Below, piece by piece: positions 21,501-32,123 of a stretch of DNA of 64,000 nt. The notes below the pieces were generated by a model, which saw only the letters and a program-made list of their open reading frames with translations, was not told where the DNA came from and did not search any database. The DNA is from Adineta ricciae. Taxonomy: Eukaryota > Rotifera > Eurotatoria > Adinetida > Adinetidae. The stretch is taken from the NCBI GenBank assembly GCA_905250025.1, contig CAJNOJ010000265.1:1-64000 (forward strand), written 5' to 3'. Made by a program: the position numbers and the translations under genes. The stretch's first letter is position 1. Each line of letters begins with the position of its first letter.

Positions 21501-23980
21501 TGTCTGGTTGACCATCATACAGAGGACGCATGAAATCACCGACGAGTTTCTCTAAGACAATAACCAAGTGCTTTTCTTCGGTAAACGTGAGCTTTTTACT
21601 GATCTGATCCAACAGATACAATGGATCGTACTGTATGAAACAAAACAAAATTGAATATCTTTCATAGAAGAAAGATAGGAGAGAAAACTTCGTCTTACGT
21701 TGATGCGTTTTGCATCTGAGTACATTTCTTCTAAATAATGATATTTACGAGACCAACGACTAACAATTCTTTTTGATGTTGTAGTCGCAGGAGGAAACAG
21801 AACGGTAAAATCAATGTCGAGTTTCACGAAATTCATGACGAACATGAGCATGTTTTTGCTAAGTGCATCAATCAAAAGCAATCGATTCTGTTGAGCCTAG
21901 AACCGAAATCACGCTGTTGAAAAGATAACAAAACTAGAATATAAAGTTTACTTTGTTTGTGTCATTCCAAATCTGGGTAGTCGCTACGGATTGATTGTCG
22001 GTTGCATCACCAATACTCCAACGAAGTGCCAAATGTAATTGTTCATCGATAGTTGTGTAAAATTTTTTCTTTATTTGTGAAAGATTATTGCGTGCTGAGA
22101 ATGCAAATTTTCAACTAAGAAGTCCAGTGAGAGCGATAATCTAGACTTACCTTGAACAAATGTAGGAAAAATCGTTTCTTTTAGGGATTCCGATGATTCA
22201 GTATGAAAGAGATGGATGTTATCTCGAAAAGGAGCATTTAAACAGCTGGCCATTTGGTATAAATAATTTTCGAGAGCCTTTTCTTCTTCCACACTCAATA
22301 ATTCACCTGCAGGTAATCGTCTCCCTTGAGATTCATATTCTTGCTGCCGAACGATACTATAGAGTTGACGGACATCATTGATAAGCTCCTGACGATAACG
22401 ACCAAGCACTTTCAACAGTCGTTTTAACCTACATGTGAAATACGGTAAATCTGAAGGTATAGTGAGCTTGACGGAAGTTACTTTTCGTTTGTTAGAGAAG
22501 ATGGACTAAGATCACTATGATCTTTAGAGAGTACTTCATCGAACATTTTTGCATCTGTGTCATCATCTGAGTCAGAAGATGAATTGTGTTGGACTTCATT
22601 AAGCTCATGATCCATCACACTCATATCTTTATAAGAATCTTCGATGAAAATATTGGATTATATCGAGTGGTAAGGAAAAACATCCACTTACTCTCCGTCA
22701 ATTTCAAGTATTTGAACAATAGATCAGCTAATGGTCCACATTTCTATCATTCAATGTAAAGAAAATTGATCAATTCCTGTGCGTTCTGCATACAAGTAGC
22801 TTACGCTAATAATCACGATTGGAATTTTATTTTCCAAATCAGTATATATTGATGAGAGAGAATGAGGAGTGCCACCCGCGAGGATTGTAATCAAGGGTAC
22901 TAAATTTAAACAATACGTCTAGAAATAGTAGGAGTATAAATGCATACTTCTTCGTCTTGCTCCACGTGAAATCTGCCGAGCCAAGTTCGAAGCAAATTCA
23001 CCGGTGTCCAGTGAATCACACGTTCCATCATCAAAAAACAAGTATTGTGTATGATTTAATTCAAGTTTGTATCGTCCATGACCTGTATGTGCCATCGAGT
23101 CCATATTAAAATTTCTAAAAGGCCAATATTTAAAGAGGATTCTGCAGCAATAATGATGTCTAACCTCTGTTCAAGCTTATGACAATCATGAATATTACCC
23201 CATTTACCAACACCAATTGCGCTGAAAGCAGTGCATGTATTTCTAATTCGACTGTTGTAAACCATTTCGCCGACCAATTCTGAAATGCTTTCTTCTTTGT
23301 AACCATTGGTAATAATCCATGCATCTGAAAGAAATTATCATCGAACGTAAAGGTATTCATCGGTATTTTGACTTACCAGAAGCAAGAGCAGCATCGGATA
23401 TGCCTTTTAAAAGTTCTTTCTCTATTTTAATATTTGGAGTTGTATCGATATCGCCAATCATTCGCATAATAAGACCAGGCACGGGCATATTCCACACACC
23501 GAATAGTACGAAACAAAGCTGTTCAAGGTCTGTTTCTATATCGCATCGTAAGTACTAAAATTAAGAAGGCAAACAATATCATTTGGCCGATTTCACTAAT
23601 AGTCACATAACGTACAGGACTATTTGATCGAGGTAAAATTCCATAAGAATTCGTGGTTTCTTGCTTTGTATGCTTTTTCCAATTCCATTTTTCATTGAGT
23701 CCAGGAAGATCACTTTTGGGATGATTATAATTGCAAACACAGCATTCTTTATTTGTTCTGGATTGGTGAATTACATTATTAAGAAAGATTTTCGTCTCAT
23801 AATATATACTTACTCCTTGGGAATGAAGGTTGTACATACTCGATTTTGAAATTTTAATCGCTCGATGGCACTTCTCCAAGGCATCAACTGCAACCGTCAA
23901 ATATAAAAAAACGAATCACAAATGCAAACAGCAATACTTACCTCAATCGGTAACAATGGAGAATTAATTAATGAATTCAT
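18579..23980 (-). CDS. TRPM-like cation channel, 25 exons
   Basis: The model joins 25 exons into 1342 residues: 23942-23980, 23814-23887, 23616-23757, 23377-23554, 23165-23324, 22948-23114, 22805-22899, 22692-22743, 22482-22638, 22151-22428, 21952-22094, 21699-21896, 20932-21630, 20852-20880, 20688-20799, 20491-20634, 20256-20422, 20098-20200, 19859-20045, 19706-19808, 19441-19652, 19249-19381, 19002-19200, 18858-18945, 18579-18748. Phases agree throughout. The N-terminus shows the TRPM homology region (W-HT-PTNAYG-type block, AWIITNGY, IGVGKWG, NHTQYLFFDDGT, ILAGGTP). The six-span channel follows, with GPKIVMIRKM (S5 start), a short pore loop, INLLIALF (S6) and a TRP helix with VWAYDR. The C-terminus has a coiled coil and no kinase or NUDT9 domain. 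It is a probable plasma-membrane, calcium-permeable sensory channel. Exon 20852-20880 is a 29-bp micro-exon. Subtype and gating stimulus are unknown. Confidence 0.9.
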
Positions 23981-24417
23981 ATTTTATTACCTATTAAATG
24001 TATTTTCAAATAGATGTCAATTGTGTGTATATTGCTAATAACCTTGAGACTAACGAACGCGGTTACAATAGTCGGCAGTAGAAAGAAGCAGGCGACGTAT
24101 TTCTTCACTTTGCAGCGTCCTTCGCGCGACAACGTTACTGAAGAAGAAAATATGCTTCTATATTCTGTTAGCAGCTCCTTTCTTTTACATACCTGGCAAA
24201 ATTTTTATCGACATGCGTCTGTTTTGTTCACTTTCCTTGCTTTTCTTTTTTTTTTGTAGTACTGCGTGGAGCTCTTTCTGTTCTATTTGCATTTTTTTTC
24301 TTTCACTTAAATGCATTATGAATATCTGTACTGCCTTGCATCGCATAAATCCATTTTCGCCGATTGAATTCAATATATTGTAAATTGCATCTCGCATCAA
24401 ATAGAATTTTGTTTCAG
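23981..24417. promoter_or_regulatory. shared divergent promoter region, TRPM-like / ARM-TIR
   Basis: The 437 bp separate two genes that start in opposite directions, so both promoters must lie here. A strong acceptor TTTTGTTTCAG sits immediately before the ATG of the ARM-TIR gene, implying a 5' UTR intron or spliced-leader addition. No TATA box can be named with confidence. Confidence 0.45.
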
Positions 24418-26594
24418 ATGGACGAAACGAGCTCAGTATCGTCGAAATTAATAAAACCACATTATCTAAGTCTCCTTGAAGAACTCAGTAAACTTTCCGA
24501 GTTATCAATTACCGTCGACATCGCCAAAATAGATACAATCTTCGATAATGTAACTGAAAGTATAGAACACATCTTAGAATGTATGCCCTTTCAAAAGAGT
24601 GCAATGGTTTTGATTACGATAATGAATTCCATCGTACGTCTCTGCGTCACCGATCAATCCAGCGTTTTCATATCGCGCGAATCGTTTCAATTGATGTTCG
24701 AAAAATTACATAAGTTTATAATGAAGGTTTTTAAAAGTGAAAAATTTTCCCCGGTGTGTGCAAGTGATATTTTGGATTCAATATTTATGAATCTTATCGC
24801 CGATGATTTCATCGAAATTTTCCTCCGACGATTTCTTTTCGAAGACAACCTATCGACCAACGGTGTGTATTACTATCTTAACCTTCCCATTTCATCCTTT
24901 GAATTAAATACTTAGATTCTCTGCAACAAGATAACAAATCTTCTCAAGGTAACATGGTTGATTTGCATCAAATCCTTGAACAATACATATCATATAGTGA
25001 CTCGTCTCTTTTGAAAACGCCCATTGTATCCGTCGATGCATTTAGATATCACTACCGTCCTCTTCTGCTCGCTTTGCAAAAATGTATCGATAGCTACTTA
25101 ATCCGTACATTCCGACAACTTTCAGCACGTCAACTACAAGGAATTGAGGCTGTTCTGATTTTTATATTGAGTATGACCGATAAACTTTCGTTACTTCCTG
25201 TATTAATTGATCTTGATTATATTAAAAAAAGCGTCGAATGGATCCATTCCGAAATATTTTTATTTCATATTGCAAATCTTGGCCTATTAACAATTACAAT
25301 CGTTTATAATTTATCCCGAGACAAAGTAGGCTTTAAAAAGCTTCGTGCGGAAAAGGCATTTGACGTTTTAATGACTCTGAAACAGTCCATCGATGAAATA
25401 AATAATAAAGAATTGACAGAATGTTTCGCTAGAGCTTTGATAGCAGTTTCGACCAGCGATGAACAATCAGAAGAGAACAAAAAGCTTATTCTTGAGACCA
25501 GTGAAACTCTATACAAAATCTGTAAGCAAGCTGATAAAGATCCTGATTTAAGATGTGATGGATATCATTTATCAGAAATATTGGAGCTGTTACAACGTGC
25601 GTTCGCAAATACTTATGTAATAAAACATATAATGGAGGATATCACTGATGGAAATTCGCTGGCGATAGATTATTTTGCTGGACTGTTCTTATCTTTCTAC
25701 GGGACTTTATTGGATCCTGATCCGAATGATTTGGAAAAGCGTGCTATTCAATATTTACTCAAGGTTCTATTGCAAATTTCCAGTTATCCTGCATATTTAC
25801 AGCAGTTGATTGATAATGATCGATTTTGTATAATTATAGAAGCGTTAGCTACCCGTCCGAAACAGGACGATGCTAAACGCATTTGGTGTCATATTCAAGA
25901 AATAACTTTACGCGACATGCCGAAAAAAGAAACAGCATCGAAAATTTATATCAGTTATCATTATACTGATGAAGAAATTTGCAAAGAATTTGTGAAAGAA
26001 CTAAGGAAGAAAAAAATAGCCATTCAAATTTGGGTCGATTACGAAAACGTTGAAGTAAGTGAAGATATGTGGGAAGCTGTATCTCCAAATATCAGATCGG
26101 CATCGACTGTGATTGTCTTAGCGTCAACTGCCTATGGGGAAAGTATGGATAAATTTCAAGAGTTATCATACATAATGTCTACTAACAAAGCAAGAGATCC
26201 ACAGAAAGGTTTAGTTGTGATTACAACTGAGCCGAATTTCAGTTCGAAACGATCATGGATGAATAATTTATTAAAAGATCATACTGTAATTCCATATGAG
26301 AACAATATGGGTCACATGGTATCGAGATTATATGAACAAATTGGAATAGCGAAGAAATCACCGTTTAGCTTCTTGGGAATTTTGGGCAAAAATAAACGAA
26401 GAAAGAGAAGTCAATCTGAGGACTCTTCACGAAGTGACCTCAATCGACTTTCCACCAAAACCGATATTAAGAAAGAACTCCTGAATTTCAATAACAAACT
26501 GGATGGTACCGTTCCGAAAGCATATAGCTCGTGTTCTATTGTCAATAGCGTAATAACGGTAACTGGATCTGCTACTAGTGCAACCTGGGTGTGA
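24418..26594 (+). CDS. helical-repeat (ARM-like) protein with C-terminal TIR domain
   Basis: Two exons, 24418-24862 and 24916-26594 (53-bp intron), 707 residues. Residues 1 to about 480 are alpha-helical and Leu-rich in the manner of armadillo/HEAT repeats. A TIR domain spans about 490-626: IYISYHYTDEE opens it, then IWVDYENVEVSEDMWEAV (BB-loop region), then IVLASTAYGES. In FQEL the Glu (about 564) sits where SARM1 and bacterial or plant TIR NADases carry the catalytic Glu, so NAD cleavage is possible. The tail is basic and Ser-rich (KNKRRKRSQSEDSSRS). The ARM-TIR order recalls SARM1, but no SAM domains are present. Likely a cytosolic stress or immune switch. A second TIR protein lies at 41450. 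The start ATG directly follows an acceptor site. Confidence 0.85.
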
Positions 26595-27034
26595 AGATTA
26601 AGATTTATACCATTTGAATTTGACAATAACCTATCTACTAGATTTTATAATAAAACTATGTTAAACTACATTTAAAAGTAAAGCTAAGCATAGTTCCTTT
26701 AAATAGTTCTTTTGACATCAAATATCACTCGTGAATGCTTTTGTTATAGTTTAGAAGTAGTTATTCACATCAATTGTCTTGTCGAAAAAAAAGTATGCCT
26801 TATTTTCATTCGCATACATAAAATACCGATTAGACAAAACAAACTTCATCTAGTCTCCTTATTTTGCTTCGGTATTGCGACACTACTTTCGACTCATATT
26901 CTTCGTGACTCACATGTGCAGTACAATGAATGCATTATAAGGAAGAATAAAAAAGAGAGAGAGGGGGGGGGGAGAGTATATTTATCAAAAACATATTATT
27001 TCATTTCGTTTCTATCAGTCCATATCTAGTCGTT
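26595..27034. other. intergenic with purine microsatellite
   Basis: 3' flank of the ARM-TIR gene (AATAAAA at 26647) and 5' flank of the GNAT gene. Contains a GA/G-run at 26954-26976. A 105-codon frame across it contains the low-complexity run and is not supported. Confidence 0.45.
26954..26976 (+). repeat. GA / poly-G microsatellite
   Basis: AGAGAGAGAG followed by about ten G residues and GAGAG; simple repeat. Confidence 0.9.
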
Positions 27035-27529
27035 ATGTCGTACAATAGAAATGCAAACTATGGATATTTCCGCGGAGGAACCGAAATCTCACGAAATCGT
27101 AATTATCCACTTTGGCATTTAGAAGATGTTCTATTGCCCTTATTTGAAAAAGATTACACATATGATAGTTTGCGTGAAACAATACGAAGCGCTAATCATA
27201 TCTGGTGTGCTTACGAGCATGGAAAATGTGTTGCTTGTGCATTGATTACCGATGTCGGAACAAATGGTGGACTTTATGTAATGCTCTTTGGTGTAAGAAA
27301 GTCAGCACAAGGCCGAGGTATTGGGAAACAATTGCTAGAAAGTATTATTCGATGGTCACGTCGACAAGGATATAGTTTTCTCTATCTACACACCGAATAT
27401 GATAATAAGAAGGCGATTGGAATGTACGAAAGAGCTGGTTTTCAACAAGAAGTTTTTGGAAATATTTTTCGAGAACAATTGCCGCAATTCGGATCAGATG
27501 TCTTATCGATGATATTGTTTTTAATGTAG
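27035..27529 (+). CDS. GNAT-family N-acetyltransferase
   Basis: Single exon, 164 residues, covering the whole GNAT fold. Motif A for acetyl-CoA pyrophosphate binding is RKSAQGRGIGKQLLE (the Q/R-x-x-G-x-G/A signature), preceded by the beta4 strand YVMLFGV. Motif B, with LYLHTEYDNKKAIGMYERAGF, is typical (N-x-x-A-x-x-x-Y-x-x-x-G-F). The substrate amine cannot be told: small molecule, peptide or protein N-terminus are all possible. It is cytosolic, having no signal peptide. Intronless, so a captured gene is possible, but the family is universal. The start is the ATG at 27035. Confidence 0.88.
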   Translation: MSYNRNANYGYFRGGTEISRNRNYPLWHLEDVLLPLFEKDYTYDSLRETIRSANHIWCAYEHGKCVACALITDVGTNGGLYVMLFGVRKSAQGRGIGKQLLESIIRWSRRQGYSFLYLHTEYDNKKAIGMYERAGFQQEVFGNIFREQLPQFGSDVLSMILFLM

Positions 27530-28229
27530 ACGAAACGAGGAAGATGGTATTTCGCATTTGTAAAGATTGAAGTAAATAAATAAACAAAATGATTATATTT
27601 TATATCATTGATGAAAGAATAACAGTAATACAGTGTAGTGATGATTCTTTGTTCTCAAGGATTTCACACGTGAAAGAATATCACAGCTGTATTATTGTTC
27701 TTTTCTCTGTTTTTTACAATGAACATGTGTATTTACCTGTTATTCTTATGATGTTATGATTACATTAGTTATGATCGTAATATTTTATCAAGTCATGGCC
27801 AAAATTTGTTTGAAAAAAAAAAGAAGATTCTCTGCAAACGATTTGCAAATTGAAAAACAAAAGTTTATTTGACTAGTATTGATTTCATTTAATCGATATT
27901 TTTATTCATTAACAGATGCACTTTCTATTGGAACTTGAAAAAGTGCGACATAATACAGAAACAAATTTTCGATTCGATGAGAAACAATGTCATTTGAAAA
28001 TATTTGATATTAATTAAAAAACGCCTACATTCTTATTGATGCAAAATAGAAATATATATATATATATATACAGTTTACTTACAGATTTAAGTGTAAAAAA
28101 TGAACTAGTAAGTTTTCTTTATCAAGAGATTAATGGGAAAATGTGAGTGATATCAGATATCATTGTGAAACGTACAGCGTAACTATAAAAGCTCTGTCCA
28201 GAAAATAATGTTAATAAGAAAAAGAAAAA
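27530..28229. other. intergenic with TA microsatellite
   Basis: No coding frame. Contains a TA dinucleotide run at 28052-28070 and the promoter of the small secreted gene at 28230; CTATAAAAG at 28180-28188 is a plausible TATA box about 42-50 bp upstream of its ATG. Confidence 0.5.
28052..28070 (+). repeat. TA microsatellite
   Basis: About nine AT units in a row. Confidence 0.9.
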
Positions 28230-28939
28230 ATGCACGCACTAACACTTATCTCGCTTGCTGCAGTTTTATGCCTTGCTTTGGCTCATCCACGTAAGCAATG
28301 AATGCATTGTTGAAAGTGTTCATCTTGTCGAAACTGCATGTCATTGTAGATGGTGATCGGCGACCTGAGCTAAAACCTGCTCATGAACTTCTTCACAGAC
28401 CCGATCGCAAACCTGGACACGGTGATCATGATTCTGAGTAAGTGTGTGGATAGATTTGTCATCTGAATATAAAATAAATAATTGTACCATTTACTTTGTA
28501 GCTCAAAAGAACATGGCAAACATATACTCTTCCCCGGATTCTGGTTTGGTGGTCACCATGGAAAACCACGTCCTCCACGTCCATCACGTCCTACGCGTCC
28601 ACCATGCACAACTCGTCCTAAACCAACAAAACCTACAAAACCCACAGAAGGGTAAGAAATCCAGCATCTATGCTTTGAAAACATAAGTGTGAAAACTATA
28701 TGCTGCTTATAACTTTTTCAGGACAACTCAACAACCAACTGAACCCACAGAAGGGTAAGACAACCAGCATCTATGCTTTGAAGACATAAGTATGAAAACT
28801 ATGTGCTGCTTATAACTTTTTCAGGCCAACTCAACAACCAACTGAACCCGAAATTACTACTACAGAAGCAATTATTGTTGAAGTCACTACTCCAGAACCA
28901 GAACCACAACTTGTCGAAGAAACAACTGCTGCTGAATAG
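28230..28939 (+). CDS. small secreted Pro/Thr-rich protein with duplicated exon
   Basis: Five exons, 28230-28290, 28350-28437, 28502-28651, 28722-28754, 28825-28939, give 148 residues with frame kept at all junctions. Exon 1 encodes a clean signal peptide (MHALTLISLAAVLCLALA). The mature part is His/Arg/Pro-rich (LLHRPDRKPGHGDHD), then a run of Arg-Pro and Lys-Pro-Thr units (PRPSRPTRPP, KPTKPTKPTEG), then a Glu/Thr-rich acidic end. Exons 4 and 5 both open with the same nine residues TTQQPTEP / PTQQPTEP, and introns 3 and 4 are nearly identical, so exon 4 arose by tandem duplication of an exon-intron unit. Probably an extracellular matrix, mucus or cuticle component; no family recognised. Confidence 0.75.
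28619..28824 (+). repeat. 103-bp tandem duplication, exon plus intron
   Basis: Two consecutive ~103-bp units (about 28619-28721 and 28722-28824) match at well over 90%: exon end CCCACAGAAGG, a 70-bp intron beginning GTAAGA and ending CTTATAACTTTTTCAG, repeated. The few differences are mostly transitions, so the event is recent. Confidence 0.85.
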
Positions 28940-29344
28940 ACGACTGAAAATGACAAGCACAGTAAAAATTACTTTAAATAAGGGATGTCAAATAGTTGCT
29001 AACGTAAATTGATTACGATTACAATTCTTGTATCACTTATACTTGTAATTTGTCATTTTGAATTTAAAATATGTAATACATGATCGTAAAAAGCACTATC
29101 GTTCTATCAATATTTTGTACGAAGAGTAATGAAAGTTCCGAAGATTGTCAATTTTGTATCAGTGAAAAAAATTCAAGATACGCTCAGCGATATCAACTAC
29201 TACTTGCATACTCCTTCTAAAATTGCCGTTCTATTCTTATCAGTGTATAGAATATCAATCAATCGATAAACAGATCAAATCTTCGAACTATAATCTGCCT
29301 CACTAAGTACATTGATGAATAGCAATATTGTTGGATAAAAATAT
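28940..29344. other. convergent 3' flanks
   Basis: AT-rich, no credible frame; carries the 3' ends of the secreted gene on the left and the minus-strand gene on the right. Confidence 0.5.
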
Positions 29345-30156
29345 TTAGAGATATTCTTTATTTCTGTCTCTTATAGAAGTTGTATTTGATGAACAAGGGT
29401 TACTAAAAATAGTTATATTCGGGGTTTCAGGAATAATGTTAAATAGACGCATTGTGCCGTACGTATTTCGAATAGGCGTTGAATAATCATATCTACAAAA
29501 AGAAAAAGAAAAATGTGAACATTCTACAATATAAAAGAAGATTGATTTTGAGCAGCATACCTTATGAGTGTATGATTTCGATTGAGATAAAACACTGCAT
29601 TCTCGTCATTGGTAATAATCAACTGCCACGCTTGCAGTGCGCCATGATCAGTATAGAAAAACTCATCTCGTACTGAACCAATGAATATGGCACCGTAAAC
29701 CGATAGAACATTGGGCGAAAATAAGGGATAAGATGGTTTGATATCCAAAATTTGACAAGAAGGTTGTGCAGCAGTTGTTGGAGTTAATGAATATCTATAC
29801 TTTCGAACATAGAAAAAGCAAATATGTAATATTTAATCGAAGCTGACTTACATAGAAGCTGGAACAGTACCATCCACATTCGTTTTGTCATAGTCTAGTA
29901 GTGTACTTGCGACAATACCTCGGTATGTAGTATCTAAACGAAGAAGTCGAAGTTTGGAACTTGCATAGATCATTCCAGTGGTAATTTGTGATGTTTGATA
30001 ACGATCCCATGTATGTTGAATAAATGAAGCCTGGTATTCGGCGACGATTGATTCAGGCGGATCTGGCGTTTGGAAATCCGCTTGGAAATATTCGTCTGAT
30101 GCCGTGACGATTTCCCAAAGCAACATTAGCTGGAGCAAAATGTATAGTTTTAGCAT
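29345..30156 (-). CDS. secreted protein, tandem paralogue A
   Basis: Three exons, 29852-30156, 29561-29794 and 29345-29492 (introns 57 and 68 bp), 228 residues. The signal peptide is MLKLYILLQLMLLWEIVTAS. The body has a pattern shared with the next gene upstream (30357-31126): PPESIVAEYQASF, TTGMIYA, DGTVP, YSLTPTTA, PLFSP, DEFFYTDHGALQAW, then R-Y-D-Y and a closing RLFNIIP. The conserved Trp, Tyr and single Cys spacing suggest one compact extracellular domain. I do not recognise a named family. The first intron, inside the codon after DGTVPAS, is absent from the paralogue. Confidence 0.75.
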
Positions 30157-30356
30157 ACTTTCAGATTTGTCGGGTGAAGGTTATGTGAATAAATACTCAA
30201 TGATACTGATATTGCAATAGGACTTAAGTTTAGATGACATTAATTGATATTTGCTTATCTTTTGACGTTTTTACGATCGAACAATATGTTATCAAGATGT
30301 ATGTCTTTAATAAAGCAATTGAAACGGTCAAAAAAGCACTTATGAGTCAAGTTTTT

Positions 30357-31126
30357 CTAAACACTTCGACGTCCACTTGATGATGTTGGTGTCGGTGAGT
30401 CTGTTGGACATGGATTTGCAAAAAGATTCGCAGTAGGTGAACCTGGTACAATATTGAAAAGACGCGTAGTTGTAAATGTACTACGTGCAGGTGATGAAAA
30501 ATCCATTCTAGCAAAAAGAAAAATATCATTTCAAGTTCATATATTTCGATGACGTTGATATTCTTTTACCTGACAACCGTATTGTTACTGTCCAGAAAGA
30601 ATGTCACACTGACCATTCCGCCAAATAAAATATCCCAAGCTTGTAAAGCTCCCCGGTTAGCATAAAAAAGATCATCTGTGATCAGGCCAGCAAACGTTGC
30701 TTGATAGTCAGCAAGAATTGTCGGTGGAAATAATGGATAAGCTGGTGTTGAATTATAATGCGCACATGAACCTGCCGTTGCTGTTGACGGCGACAAAGTA
30801 TATATATAATTAGGAACTGTACCATCGCTATTTGCTTTGGCATAGTCAAAAAAAGAACTAGCAATTACACCTCCATATGTCACATCCATACGGAGACGAT
30901 TATTAGCTTGACCGGCATAGATCATACCCGTTGAAATATGTGAAATACCAGTTGCATCCCATTTATGTTGAACGTAAGAAGCTTGATATTCGGCTAGAAT
31001 GGCAGCTGGTGCCTGTGGTGCACGAAAATCACCAGCAAAAAGATGTTGTGATGATCCACTTGAAGGATGAAACAGCAGTGTAAACGAGAAGAAGCTACAC
31101 AGAATATACATAATGCTTGATGGCAT
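30357..31126 (-). CDS. secreted protein, tandem paralogue B
   Basis: Two exons, 30570-31126 and 30357-30507 (62-bp intron), 235 residues. The signal peptide runs from MPSSIMYILCSFFSF to about GSS. It shares the full motif series of its neighbour at 29345 (AILAEYQASY, STGMIYA, DGTVP, YTLSPST, YPLFPP, DDLFYANRGALQAW, TRLFNIVPG) at perhaps 40-45% identity. The second intron position (after the R of VVR/IR) is shared; the first is missing. It ends in a Ser/Thr/Pro tail. The open frame starts upstream at GTG; ATG 31126 gives the better signal peptide, ATG 31111 is an alternative. Function unknown; secretion into gut or mucus is plausible. Confidence 0.75.
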
Positions 31127-31680
31127 ATTGATCGATTTCTTTGATCCACACCAATCGAAAACAGAACAAAACACGATTAAAATAACGTATTAGATCTTTA
31201 ACTCATCCGGTATATAAAAAGTTTTTTTCTTCTTTGCAGAAATCAACGTACAAAATAAATATTTACTTCGTACGCTCTTTATCGGATGAATACCTCTATT
31301 TGTCCTTAGTCATCACGATGATTAATCTCAATACATATGGTATCGATGGTCGAGATTTTGCAGTTGATTTTTACAGACGTCAACAGAAACATTGTTTTAT
31401 ATGCGTTTTCGAATGTAAAGTAAGAATATTAGATTATCTGTGTTAAAAACAATCCCAAGGAACTATTTTTCTTGTACTACAAATCTTTTACTCCAAGCAG
31501 GATGACTAATTTCTTATGAAATATTTTACATTGAACTCTAAATAGAGTAAAATGACGATGTGATAATATTTGTACGAAAGATCACTCTACACTTTATATT
31601 GAATTTCAAACTGGTAAACACGCCTGCGGTCTATCGTATGTCTTTAATGCTTACAAAAAACAATCAAGCATGCGCTTCAG
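31127..31680. other. intergenic
   Basis: Upstream region of paralogue B (TATATAAAAAG at 31211-31221, revealing a possible promoter) and the unique flank left of the amidase-end repeat. No gene seen. Confidence 0.45.
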
Positions 31681-31901
31681 ATTACTCATTCAATCTAATC
31701 TATTTAATCACATAAGCCAATGCATTCCAGAGCGAAGACAGTGATAATTTTGAAATACAATAAAACAAAGTCCCTTGTTATTCTTTGCCCATCGCACGTT
31801 CAATCATTTCGACACATCTCATCACCTTTTCATCATCAAATCGCCGGCCGACTACTTGTAAACCAATCGGCGCATTTGCATACACTTCTGGTGACGTGTA
31901 C
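31681..31901 (+). repeat. 221-bp direct repeat, copy left of the N
   Basis: Appears identical to 31903-32123, separated by a single N at 31902. It holds 97 bp of amidase 3' flank plus the last ~41 codons of the amidase on the minus strand. The same start base bounds the inverted copy at the window's left end. Most simply an unmerged overlap between two contigs. Confidence 0.9.
31778..31901 (-). pseudogene. truncated amidase C-terminus, cut by the N join
   Basis: The minus strand reads the last ~41 codons of the amidase (… IERAMGKE and stop) and then runs into the N at 31902. It is not an independent gene; it is either a duplicate contig end or the end of a second genomic copy. Confidence 0.75.
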
Positions 31902-31902
31902 N
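31902..31902. other. single-N assembly join
   Basis: One undetermined base between two copies of the same 221-bp sequence. Treat order and spacing across it as unproven. Confidence 0.9.
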
Positions 31903-32123
31903 ATTACTCATTCAATCTAATCTATTTAATCACATAAGCCAATGCATTCCAGAGCGAAGACAGTGATAATTTTGAAATACAATAAAACAAAGTCCCTTGT
32001 TATTCTTTGCCCATCGCACGTTCAATCATTTCGACACATCTCATCACCTTTTCATCATCAAATCGCCGGCCGACTACTTGTAAACCAATCGGCGCATTTG
32101 CATACACTTCTGGTGACGTGTAC
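31903..32123 (+). repeat. 221-bp direct repeat, copy right of the N
   Basis: Second copy; continuous with the intact amidase gene. It begins at exactly the base where homology to the other copies stops. Confidence 0.9.

Noticed and set aside
31681-32123. True 221-bp tandem duplication at the amidase 3' end
   Set aside because: The two copies look the same and are separated only by one N at a contig join, so an unmerged overlap is simpler.
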